Both the position numbers and the translations under genes were made by a program. Below are positions 42,509 through 49,900 of a stretch of DNA of 60,941 nt, piece by piece. This DNA comes from UBA1413 sp964552955 (GTDB taxonomy: Bacteria; Bacteroidota; Bacteroidia; Bacteroidales; Prolixibacteraceae): positions 1 to 60,941 of the forward strand of contig CAZKIU010000021.1 in the NCBI GenBank assembly GCA_964552955.1. The letters run 5' to 3'. Position 1 is the stretch's first letter, and each line of letters opens with the position of its first letter. The notes below the pieces were generated by a model that was given only the letters and a program-made list of their open reading frames with translations, ran no database searches and was not told the origin of the DNA.

Positions 42509-43465
42509 ATGAGTAAACTGGCTGTCACTGCCCTGGGAGGCAACGCCCTCCTGCGTGAAAATGAACGGGGGACCATTGAGGAGCAGGAGCAGAATGCCCT
42601 GGAGACCATCGAGAATCTCATCTTTCTGATCAGGGAAGGGTACGATCTGGTCATCACCCATGGGAACGGTCCCCAGGTGGGCAACATCCTGATGCGCAAC
42701 GATGCAGGGGAGAGCCTCTATGGCATCGCTGCCATGCCGCTCGATGTCTGCGTGGCTGACTCACAGGGCGGCATCGGCTATATGATCGAGCGGATGCTGC
42801 GCAATGTGCTCAACAAGCATGGGATCAGGAAGAATGTCATCACCCTGGTCAACATGGTGGTGGTAGATCCGGCAGATCCTGCCTTTTCAGATCCGGTAAA
42901 ACGGATCGGTAAGATTTATTCTGCAGAAGAAGCCCGTCAGTTGGAGCAGGCCAAGAAATGGATCTTCAGGCCTTCGGGAAAAAGTTCCGGAGGGTTCCGG
43001 AGGGTAGTCCCCTCGCCCCAGCCCCGGGAGGTCCTGAACAAGGAGGTGATCGCCGCACTGGCGCGTGCCGGGAATATCGTGATTGCTGCAGGAGGAGGAG
43101 GCATCCCTGTTTTCTTTGATGAGCAAAACAACGTCAGGACCGTCGATGCCGTGATTGACAAGGATCTCGCCTCCAGCTTGCTAGCCACCCAGATCGGCGC
43201 CGATGAGCTCTACATCCTCACCGATGTCCCTTTCATTTACAAGGACTTCGGCCTTCCCACCCAGGAAAAAATGGAGTTCCTTGACTATGCCGATACCCTC
43301 CGTTACCTGGAAGCCGGCACTTTCGGAGAGGGATCCATGGCGCCCAAGATAAGGGCCTGTCTGAACTTCGTGGCTGGTGGCGGGAAAAAAAGTGTAATTA
43401 CGGAAGCCAAAAAACTGGAAGATAAGAGTTTTGGGTCCAAAATTACCCTCTATTATGAAGCGTGA
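42509..43465 (+). CDS. arcC: Carbamate kinase
   Basis: About 318 residues (or 325 if the ATG at 42488 is used; the start at 42509, MSKLAVTALGGNALL, fits the family better). It shows the amino-acid kinase fold with LVITHGNGPQVGNILMR, MPLDVCVADSQGGIGY, VVPSPQP, NIVIAAGGGGIPVF, AVIDKDLASSLLA and GSMAPKIRACLNFV. It makes ATP from carbamoyl phosphate and ADP, or the reverse. It lies 23 bases before ornithine carbamoyltransferase in the same direction, the usual pairing for citrulline or arginine breakdown. Arginine deiminase is not in the window. Confidence 0.94.
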   Translation: MSKLAVTALGGNALLRENERGTIEEQEQNALETIENLIFLIREGYDLVITHGNGPQVGNILMRNDAGESLYGIAAMPLDVCVADSQGGIGYMIERMLRNVLNKHGIRKNVITLVNMVVVDPADPAFSDPVKRIGKIYSAEEARQLEQAKKWIFRPSGKSSGGFRRVVPSPQPREVLNKEVIAALARAGNIVIAAGGGGIPVFFDEQNNVRTVDAVIDKDLASSLLATQIGADELYILTDVPFIYKDFGLPTQEKMEFLDYADTLRYLEAGTFGEGSMAPKIRACLNFVAGGGKKSVITEAKKLEDKSFGSKITLYYEA

Positions 43466-43488
43466 TTCAACAATAAATTGACAATAAT

Positions 43489-44487
43489 ATGGCATTCAAT
43501 CTTAAAAACAGGAATTTCCTGAAACTGCTTGATTTCACGCCGCGTGAAATCGCTTATTTGCTGGAGTTGGCCTCCGATCTGAAAAAGGCCAAATATGCGG
43601 GCACGGAGCAGCAGATGCTCAAGGGCAAAAACATCGCCCTGATTTTCGAGAAGAGCTCCACCCGGACACGGTGTGCCTTTGAGGTGGCAGCCCATGACCA
43701 GGGGGCCCATGTAACCTACCTGGGTCCTTCCGGGTCCCAGATTGGACAGAAAGAGTCGATGAAGGATACTGCCCGGGTGCTGGGACGGATGTACGATGCC
43801 ATTGAATACCGGGGTTACGGGCAGAAGATTGTGGAAGAGCTGGCGACCTATGCCGGGGTGCCGGTATGGAACGGACTGACCGATGAATTCCATCCCACAC
43901 AGATCCTGGCCGATTTCCTCACCATGCAGGAGCACTCTGACCGGCCGTTGTCGCAGATCAGGTTCTGTTACCTGGGCGATGCCCGCAACAATATGGGTAA
44001 TTCCCTGATGGTAGGGGCTGCCAAGATGGGCATGGATTTCAGGGCTGCCGCGCCTGCCGCCTGTCAGCCCACTGTAGAGCTACAAAATACCTGCAGGGCC
44101 ATCGCCACTCAAACCGGCGGGAAGATCCTGGTGACGGAAGATGTGGCCGAAGCCGTCAGGGATTGTGATTTTCTCTATACCGATGTATGGGTTTCCATGG
44201 GTGAACCCGACCATGTATGGGCCGACAGGATCGCCCTGCTCCAACCTTACCAGGTCAACCGCAGCACCATGGCACTTACCGGGAATCCACGTTGTAAGTT
44301 TCTCCATTGCCTGCCGGCGTTCCACAACCGGGAGACCAAAACCGGCGAGGAGATTTACCGCAAGTTCGGTATTGAAGCCATGGAAGTCACCGATGAGGTG
44401 TTCGAGAGCGAAGGCTCCATCGTATGGGACGAGGCAGAAAACCGGATGCATACCATCAAGGCGGTCATGGTGGCCACCCTGGCCTGA
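43489..44487 (+). CDS. Ornithine carbamoyltransferase, catabolic type
   Basis: A 332-residue transcarbamoylase. The carbamoyl-phosphate site is SSTRTRCAFEVA, HPTQ is at the ornithine/carbamoyl-phosphate interface, DVWVSMGEP carries the SMG loop that closes on ornithine, and FLHCLPAFHN holds the catalytic Cys. These are features of true ornithine enzymes, not of the acetyl- or succinylornithine transcarbamylases that Bacteroidota often use for arginine synthesis. Downstream of carbamate kinase, it most likely cleaves citrulline to ornithine and carbamoyl phosphate (arcB role), with argF-type synthesis as the alternative. Confidence 0.92.
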   Translation: MAFNLKNRNFLKLLDFTPREIAYLLELASDLKKAKYAGTEQQMLKGKNIALIFEKSSTRTRCAFEVAAHDQGAHVTYLGPSGSQIGQKESMKDTARVLGRMYDAIEYRGYGQKIVEELATYAGVPVWNGLTDEFHPTQILADFLTMQEHSDRPLSQIRFCYLGDARNNMGNSLMVGAAKMGMDFRAAAPAACQPTVELQNTCRAIATQTGGKILVTEDVAEAVRDCDFLYTDVWVSMGEPDHVWADRIALLQPYQVNRSTMALTGNPRCKFLHCLPAFHNRETKTGEEIYRKFGIEAMEVTDEVFESEGSIVWDEAENRMHTIKAVMVATLA

Positions 44488-44525
44488 CCTGGTCCAGGAG
44501 GCCTCCCCGGATACCGGGAGGAGGA

Positions 44526-45224
44526 TCAGTATTGCTCCACTTTACCCAGTCCTTCGATGATTCTTTTAACGTCAGGGGAACCCACATAAGTGACCTTACC
44601 TACTCCTTCGATTTTCACATCAAGGAGATGGGAGGCATGGACACTGCCAAAGCCGACCCCTTCTACCCTGAAGGTCACCTCGCGCGCCGTCAGCTCGCGG
44701 GCATTCACATGGCCGGCACCAGCTACCTTTACGGTCAGCCGGTCAGTGACACCAGCCAGGTCAAAAACCGCACCGCCATTGCTGATCACCTCGATGGAAC
44801 CCGATTTGACTTTCATATTGACATTTCCTCCCCCCTCCAGGAGTATGCGAAAATCTTTCAGCTCCACAAAGCCATCGGTGACCAGGCGGACACCCCCTGT
44901 CACCCGTAACTCCTTCAAATCCATGAACCCGATATGAAGCTCCACCCGGGTCAGGTTAAAGGTGTGGTGTCTGACCGAAATCTGTAACACACCCCCGCTG
45001 GTGTGAATGTCAAGGGCATCGTACATATCGTCGGAAGGCGCCAAAACCCTGAGGTAAGGTTTTTCTGACTGATAGAGGAAGACCTTGAAATTCCCCTCCA
45101 CGGCAATGGAGCTGAACGGTTCCACCGGAAAATTACGCGAAAGATCCTGTTTCTGCCCGGCCCCCTGAAGGGCGCCCCCCACCAATAGCACAAAAAGAAA
45201 AACTGAGGTGATCATCCGTATCAT
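44526..45224 (-). CDS. Head-GIN (DUF2807) domain secreted protein
   Basis: A 232-residue protein with a signal peptide (about 1-20) and a DUF2807 putative auto-transporter adhesin, head-GIN domain: FSSIAVEGNFKVFLYQS at the start, then regularly spaced parallel-beta repeats with conserved Gly and Asn (LLEGGGNVNMKV, VAGAGHVNARELTAREV, VEGVGFGSVHAS). Members are common in Bacteroidota and likely sit on the cell surface; function is unproven. The start at 45224 is preferred over the in-frame extension to 45269 because the signal peptide begins there. It converges with the ornithine carbamoyltransferase gene. Confidence 0.85.
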   Translation of the reverse strand: MIRMITSVFLFVLLVGGALQGAGQKQDLSRNFPVEPFSSIAVEGNFKVFLYQSEKPYLRVLAPSDDMYDALDIHTSGGVLQISVRHHTFNLTRVELHIGFMDLKELRVTGGVRLVTDGFVELKDFRILLEGGGNVNMKVKSGSIEVISNGGAVFDLAGVTDRLTVKVAGAGHVNARELTAREVTFRVEGVGFGSVHASHLLDVKIEGVGKVTYVGSPDVKRIIEGLGKVEQY

Positions 45225-45330
45225 AGCATGGTATTTGAAGGGAAAGATACACCATATCTCCTGGTGCAAGCCATAAAATTCGGTAAACCACCGTTTTCAG
45301 ACGACCAAAGGCCGACATTCTGTGGGTCAG

Positions 45331-45448
45331 TCCGGCTCTCCTCCAATTTGCCATTGCTATGAAGCCATAAACTAATGGAATCAGCCCGGCCATCATCATT
45401 CCGCGGGGTTGGCTTCACCTGCCAGCTCTCCTCCAATCTGCCATTACT
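45331..45448. repeat. Degenerate duplicated segments beside the 201-aa membrane protein gene
   Basis: Two kinds of repetition lie in this otherwise empty 290-base spacer. 45358-45415 matches 45806-45863 inside the next gene at about 46 of 58 bases, and in the minus reading both give a MxAGLIPxxYGxx peptide. Separately, 45331-45358 and 45421-45448 match at 24 of 28 bases, exactly 90 bases apart. The spacer looks like a decayed partial copy of the neighbouring gene that was rearranged again. Confidence 0.6.
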
Positions 45449-45514
45449 TTGGTTGACCTGCCAGAAGGGAACGCCGGTTGGACTGACCATGTTTTATTTA
45501 CCGGCATTAAAAGG

Positions 45515-46120
45515 CTAATCCTTATCGCCCGGGGAAGCCATCCGGGTCAAAAGGGAGCGTACATAGAGGAGAAAATAAGAGAGAAGCCCGAACAAAACAA
45601 GTGGAAAAAGAAAATCAGTCCAACCCGGTTCGCTGAATAACAGCAAGATCCGTATGGCGTAGACCAGGGAAAAAAGCAGTAGCAGGGACAAGGGGATCAG
45701 GGCCCTTTTGTCGTGTTTTTCCTGAATCCACCAGGCAACGCCGATCCACAACACTCCCAGGCAGACCAATCCGGTCCCTTCGGCATACTTCTGAAGGGTA
45801 AATTTCATGATGCCATAAATGACAGGAATCAGACCGGCCAACATGATTCCGCGGAGCAGGCTTTTGAGCAGCCGTATCCTCCCTTCCCGGTGGTCGGGGG
45901 CCGGGAAAAAAGTCTGTTCTTTGAGTGGTTCGTCAAATGCTGGTTGCAGAAGATCCTCCTCCCGGGTGATGATCCCGCGCCGCATGGCCTCAGCCACCGC
46001 CTCAGCCACTGCTTCCGGCCGGTAGTGCTTTCTTTTACGCAGCAACATGACCAGTTCACTGCGCGAAAGCCCCCTGATCCTCTCTTCCAACGTCATTATT
46101 CCCTCCTCTTCACCTTTCAT
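45515..46120 (-). CDS. Small integral membrane protein of unknown function
   Basis: A 201-residue protein. Residues 1-80 are charged (LEERIRGLSRSELVMLLRKRKHYRPEAVAEAVAEAMRRGII), a pattern found in short regulatory headers. The rest has four hydrophobic segments (about 91-108, 117-132, 145-163, 168-190). The header with its RPEAVAEAVAEAMRRGII segment resembles cytoplasmic headers on other small Bacteroidota membrane proteins, but I cannot name the family. The start may be at the second Met (TLEERIRG). A broken copy of its membrane part lies just downstream. Confidence 0.7.
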   Translation of the reverse strand: MKGEEEGIMTLEERIRGLSRSELVMLLRKRKHYRPEAVAEAVAEAMRRGIITREEDLLQPAFDEPLKEQTFFPAPDHREGRIRLLKSLLRGIMLAGLIPVIYGIMKFTLQKYAEGTGLVCLGVLWIGVAWWIQEKHDKRALIPLSLLLLFSLVYAIRILLLFSEPGWTDFLFPLVLFGLLSYFLLYVRSLLTRMASPGDKD

Positions 46121-46154
46121 CTTCTGTCACCCTTTTATTAATCCTGAAACGATC

Positions 46155-46188
46155 TTCGGGACTAAATTACAAACATTTTCTACTTTTG
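46155..46188 (+). promoter_or_regulatory. Promoter of the alcohol dehydrogenase gene
   Basis: TTCG (46155-46158), a 22-nt spacer, then TACTTTTG (46181-46188), an exact -7 box. Transcription should start near 46194, downstream of the in-frame start at 46186. That supports the start codon at 46222. Confidence 0.5.
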
Positions 46189-46221
46189 GATGTTGTTTAT
46201 TCAATTCTAAAATTTATCCAT

Positions 46222-47382
46222 ATGTACAACTTTGAATATAAGAATCCGGTCAAGATTATTTTCGGGAAGGGAACCATAGAGAAGCTCAGCAAAGAGTTAC
46301 CGGCAGGGCAAAAGATTATGCTCACTTACGGTGGTGGCAGTATATTTGGCAACGGGGTTTACGACCAGGTCAAAAAAGCATTGGAAGGATTGGATGTGGT
46401 GGAATTCGGAGGGATCGAAGCCAATCCGACCTATGAGACCTGTATGAAAGCGGTGGAAGTGGTCAGGAGGGAACAGATCGGTTTTTTGCTGGCTGTAGGG
46501 GGAGGATCGGTGATTGACGGGACCAAGTTCATCGCCGCGGCTGCCCTTTATGAAAATGGGGATCCCTGGAAGATCCTGTCTGGAGAGGAAAAGACTCCCG
46601 TGACCAGGGCGTTGCCCTTGGGAACCGTGCTCACCCTGCCGGCCACCGGGAGCGAGATGAATGGCAATTCGGTGGTATCGAGAGTCAGCACCCAGGAAAA
46701 GATGTCGTTTGGATCGGCAGCGGTGATGCCACTTTTCTCCATTCTCGATCCGGAGACGGTATTTTCGCTCCCCGACCGGCAGGTGGCCAATGGGGTGGTC
46801 GATGCTTTCGTCCATGTCATGGAGCAATACCTGACTTTTCCGGTCGATGCACCCCTTCAGGACCGGATGGCGGAGGGGATTCTGCACACCCTGGTGGAGG
46901 AAGGCCCCAGAGTGCTTCAAAACAGAACAGATTACGATGCAGCGGCCAATTTCATGTGGAGTGCCACGATGGCTCTTAACGGGCTGATTGGTCAGGGTGT
47001 GCCCCAGGACTGGGCCACCCATGGCATTGGTCATGAGCTCACGGCCTTCCACGGCATTGATCATGCCCGTACCCTGGCCATCGTTCTCCCCGGCATCATG
47101 AATATCCGCAGAAAGGAGAAAGAAGCCAAGATCCTCCAGTATGGCGAGCGCATCTGGGGCATCACCGCTGGAACCACCGATGAGAGAATCGACCAGACCA
47201 TCGCCAGCACCGTGACTTTTTTCGAGAAGATGGGAGTCCCCACTACCCTGTCAGCCTATGGAGTCACCGATTCCACCATCGGAAAAATTGAACACCGTTT
47301 TGCTATGCGCAAGACCATGTTGGGGGAAAAAAGAGATATCGACAGCCAGGTGACCCGTGCTATCCTGACCGACCGCCTCTGA
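46222..47382 (+). CDS. Iron-containing alcohol dehydrogenase (YqhD/BDH-like)
   Basis: A 386-residue group III alcohol dehydrogenase. The nucleotide-binding part has IMLTYGGGSIFGNGVYDQV, AVGGGSVIDGTKFIA and LTLPATGSEMN. The metal site includes Asp in VVDAFVHVMEQY and the His residues in ATHGIGHELTAFHGIDHARTLAIVLP. The sequence is closest in pattern to butanol dehydrogenase/YqhD enzymes, which reduce a wide range of aldehydes with NAD(P)H. It stands alone between its own promoter and terminator, consistent with a detoxification or fermentation role. The exact substrate is not predictable. Confidence 0.93.
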   Translation: MYNFEYKNPVKIIFGKGTIEKLSKELPAGQKIMLTYGGGSIFGNGVYDQVKKALEGLDVVEFGGIEANPTYETCMKAVEVVRREQIGFLLAVGGGSVIDGTKFIAAAALYENGDPWKILSGEEKTPVTRALPLGTVLTLPATGSEMNGNSVVSRVSTQEKMSFGSAAVMPLFSILDPETVFSLPDRQVANGVVDAFVHVMEQYLTFPVDAPLQDRMAEGILHTLVEEGPRVLQNRTDYDAAANFMWSATMALNGLIGQGVPQDWATHGIGHELTAFHGIDHARTLAIVLPGIMNIRRKEKEAKILQYGERIWGITAGTTDERIDQTIASTVTFFEKMGVPTTLSAYGVTDSTIGKIEHRFAMRKTMLGEKRDIDSQVTRAILTDRL

Positions 47383-47440
47383 CCCCACCCTGACAGGACC
47401 AGGGCTGCCGGCTTCCGGCCTACGGCCTTTGTCCCTCATT

Positions 47441-47476
47441 AAGCTGCAGAAAACATGATTTCCTGCAGCTTTTTTC
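47441..47476 (+). terminator. Rho-independent terminator after the alcohol dehydrogenase gene
   Basis: Nine-base stem AAGCTGCAG (47441-47449) and CTGCAGCTT (47463-47471), extended by AAA/TTT in the loop, followed by TTTTT. Confidence 0.85.
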
Positions 47477-47553
47477 ATTTTTCTGTGGTGAATTGCATAT
47501 AAGTTCATGAAAAAGAACAGAAAAGAGTACCAACACACTTAAATGCAATTGCC

Positions 47554-47953
47554 ATGAAAACAAAATTCTACTTTGTTCTTATGCTGGGATTTCTATTCTC
47601 CGGTGAGCTGGAAGATTTTACTGAAATGACCTACGAGCACAATACTGATGGCATTGAAAAACAGGAAGTTATCCACATCAAAGCCACCCCCACCTCCGAA
47701 TGGCAGAATGAAAGCAGAAACACCTTTAGCTATAAAACGGTAAGCGACAAAAAAGTCCAGGATACCACTTATTATGGAATCATTTACATACAAAGATGGA
47801 AAGTTTTATCAGCTTGTCACCCGGAATTGGGATTCCGGGAAAGCCGCCTGGGTGAATGACTCAAGGATGACCCTGACTTATCCGGTCACAACGATGGCCT
47901 CCACCATTACACCCGTTGGTCAACAGACCGTAAGGTTAATAAAAACAAAATGA
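47554..47953 (+). pseudogene. Frameshifted remnant of a secreted repeat protein
   Basis: The first frame (from 47554) gives a signal-peptide-like start MKTKFYFVLMLGFLFSGE and SEWQNESRNTFSYKTV. Near 47775 the coding pattern shifts by one base: the next frame reads ESFTYKDGKFYQLVTRNWDSGKAAWVNDSRMTLTYP and runs to a TGA at 47951-47953. Both parts carry the same W-x-N-x-S-R-x-T-x-x-Y repeat seen in secreted Bacteroidota repeat proteins that often carry T9SS tails. One frameshift, a short length and no sorting domain suggest a decayed gene, though a sequencing error cannot be excluded. Confidence 0.65.
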
Positions 47954-48145
47954 TATTCTTACGGTAACAGAAGAGGCGTTCCTCAAAAAGAGCTGGCAGA
48001 CCGGAAGGTGGTTGTTGTAACAGTCCGGGAGGGAATTCCAAAGGGAGAGCAGTGGTAGTAAGGAGACTAATTACGGTGAAGACCGTAGTGGACCGGGAGT
48101 GTACCCTGGAGTGGGGGCAGGAAGGGTTCCAGGGAGTTGGCCGGG

Positions 48146-48949
48146 TTACCGGTGCTGGCTCAGATAGTTGATGATCAGTTTGTCATACCCTTCCGCAAGA
48201 CTGGAAACCAGCGGATGGAACGGTATGAAGGAGGCGTTACCGGCTTTCCGGATGGGCAGCACCTTCGGGGAGGTGCCGGTGAGAAAGGCCGCATCACACC
48301 CCGGCAGTTCCTCCAGGGCCAGGCTGCGTGTTTCGAGCGGGAAGCCCTCCCGCATGATAAGCTCCAGCACCTTCCGGCGGGTAATGCCCGGCAGCACCTC
48401 CTCATCGGGAGCCGTGCGTAAAACCCCCTCCCTGATAAAAAAGAGGTTGGAGCGGCTCCCTTCGGTGACCTTACTCTCCCGGTTGACCAGTAACACCTCA
48501 TATACTCCTGACTCCCTGATCATCCGGTCGGCTTCCTCCCGTAAACCAGCCTGGACGACCTTGGCATTGGGATCGCTCCGCTCGGCTTGCAGGACTCCAC
48601 ACGCCACACCCTGCCGGTAATCCTCCTCCGAAGGATATTTGTGGGGAATGAAACAGGCCCTGAATCTGCCTGAAGGCCGCCAGCTCCAGGAGAAACGGAT
48701 ATTCCCTTCCTTTACCCCGTTAATGGTCGTCAACTCCCTGAGCAACCGCTCAATGCTCTCCCCCGTAAGGGGAATCTCGAGATGGCACAGCCATGCAGAA
48801 TGGTAAAAACGGGTCAGGTGATCCTCCAGAAACAAAGGAATCCCTTCCATCACCCTGACCACCTCATAAATTTCAACCCCGGCAGAGGCCGTAAAATCCT
48901 TCACCTCCCTGACCGAGGTATCTTCAATATAAAAATTGTGCAGCACCAT
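48146..48949 (-). CDS. Class IV aminotransferase
   Basis: A 267-residue fold-IV PLP enzyme, related to branched-chain aminotransferase, D-amino-acid aminotransferase and aminodeoxychorismate lyase. It has GVEIYEVVRVMEGIPLFLEDHLTRF, the PLP lysine in PNAKVVQAGLREEADRMI, the VTEGSRSNLFFI block, LPGITRRKVLEL and TGTSPKVLPI. The sequence is too divergent to choose between these reactions. The frame extends to 49060, but the start at 48949 (MVLHNFYIEDTSV) is the natural one. It diverges from the 230-residue unknown protein at 49040. Confidence 0.88.
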   Translation of the reverse strand: MVLHNFYIEDTSVREVKDFTASAGVEIYEVVRVMEGIPLFLEDHLTRFYHSAWLCHLEIPLTGESIERLLRELTTINGVKEGNIRFSWSWRPSGRFRACFIPHKYPSEEDYRQGVACGVLQAERSDPNAKVVQAGLREEADRMIRESGVYEVLLVNRESKVTEGSRSNLFFIREGVLRTAPDEEVLPGITRRKVLELIMREGFPLETRSLALEELPGCDAAFLTGTSPKVLPIRKAGNASFIPFHPLVSSLAEGYDKLIINYLSQHR

Positions 48950-48994
48950 CCTGTAACCTATGAAGCCATAAAGATAGCCAAGTTCGAAGTTACG

Positions 48995-49002
48995 TATCTT
49001 TG
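48995..49002 (+). promoter_or_regulatory. -7 promoter element for the gene at 49040
   Basis: TATCTTTG is an exact -7 box on the plus strand, 38 bases before the ATG at 49040. No good -33 box is visible. It supports the reality of the otherwise unrecognised gene downstream. Confidence 0.35.
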
Positions 49003-49039
49003 AAAAAAGAAATAAACCTTCGGAACGCAGAGATTTCAG

Positions 49040-49732
49040 ATGAAGAATCCGGCAGCACATTCAGGTCTTCAGACCATAACCGGTCCGGTCAGGTTCAGTC
49101 CGGTCAAACACCATCGGGGATTCCTCCGGCAGCAGCTGTACCGGTGGCCGGGGTTATCATGGGCTCAGGTCAGGGATGAGCTGGCGGAAATGGGGAGCAA
49201 CCAGTTTGACGTCTATACGGGACCTCTGGAAGTGGGTGAGGTAGTTGCCGGCGTGGAACGTCTTCTGCGGGAAGGCAGCATTTACAGCAGGGAGCAGTTG
49301 CGCCTGTGGCTGGCAAAAACAGGATATCATGTTCTGGAACTGAACGATGGTTCCCGTTGGGTGGTCAGGGAAAGCGATGAAGGGGAATCCTATGCCCACC
49401 TTCATCCTGCCAGAAACCAGCCCCTGGTAACCCGGCTCAAAGCCAACCATGTCAAAACGGCGGTCGCTCTCCTCTGGAGACGGGAGCCGATACTCGCGGA
49501 CGAAAATTCAGGGGTGGTGGATGCCTGGCCGTCAGATAATGCTTTCTCCCCTTCACTTACCAGTGCCGGCGCGAAGAAAAACAAAGGACAGGACGAGGCA
49601 GTATTCTTCACCAGGACTATGAACCGGGTCAGAAAGGAGATGCTGGGGCTCTCCCCGGTCAGGTCAGCCATGGAGTGCAGCCGCATTTTAGCCACCTTAC
49701 GGTTTCTGTTTCCAGGCCAGTGGGCGGGATAA
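49040..49732 (+). CDS. Hypothetical protein, 230 aa
   Basis: I do not recognise this gene. The predicted protein has no signal peptide or membrane helix. Its middle (about residues 35-150, LYRWPGLSWAQVRDELAEM, REGSIYSREQLRLWLAKTGYHVLELNDGSRWVVRES and SYAHLHPARNQPLVTRLKANHVKTAVALL) looks like a small globular, mixed alpha/beta domain. The last 80 residues are less ordered (PSDNAFSPSLTSAGAKKNKGQDEAVFF). A promoter box lies upstream and codon use looks normal, so it is probably real. It lies between an aminotransferase on the other strand and the PUL 2 sensor gene, with no evident functional link. Confidence 0.6.
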   Translation: MKNPAAHSGLQTITGPVRFSPVKHHRGFLRQQLYRWPGLSWAQVRDELAEMGSNQFDVYTGPLEVGEVVAGVERLLREGSIYSREQLRLWLAKTGYHVLELNDGSRWVVRESDEGESYAHLHPARNQPLVTRLKANHVKTAVALLWRREPILADENSGVVDAWPSDNAFSPSLTSAGAKKNKGQDEAVFFTRTMNRVRKEMLGLSPVRSAMECSRILATLRFLFPGQWAG

Positions 49733-49900
49733 CCCCTTTTTACCCCTTCTTTCCCTTTGATGCTTTCATTCGCCAGAGAGCCAAAAGCAAAAATCATCTT
49801 TTTTTGTAACTTCACACCGCCTTATGGCCTGCGGTGGCATGAACCTGACGCTTTCCGCAGAAAAACCGGATTAAAACCACCTCCTTCCGAAAGGTATTCG

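Noticed and set aside
34569..44487. A urea/arginine degradation operon joining the UT fusion to carbamate kinase and ornithine carbamoyltransferase
   Set aside because: Three minus-strand genes and the structured RNA separate them, and no urease, arginase or arginine deiminase is present in the window.
44498..44522. Terminator after ornithine carbamoyltransferase (CCTCCCCGG/CCGGGAGG)
   Set aside because: The stem is imperfect and there is no T-run; only 38 bases separate two converging genes.
45221..45490. 89-residue open frame on the minus strand with two SNGxLEES repeats
   Set aside because: The repeats come from duplicated DNA in a decayed spacer. No signal, domain or start-site support, so listed as repeat rather than gene.
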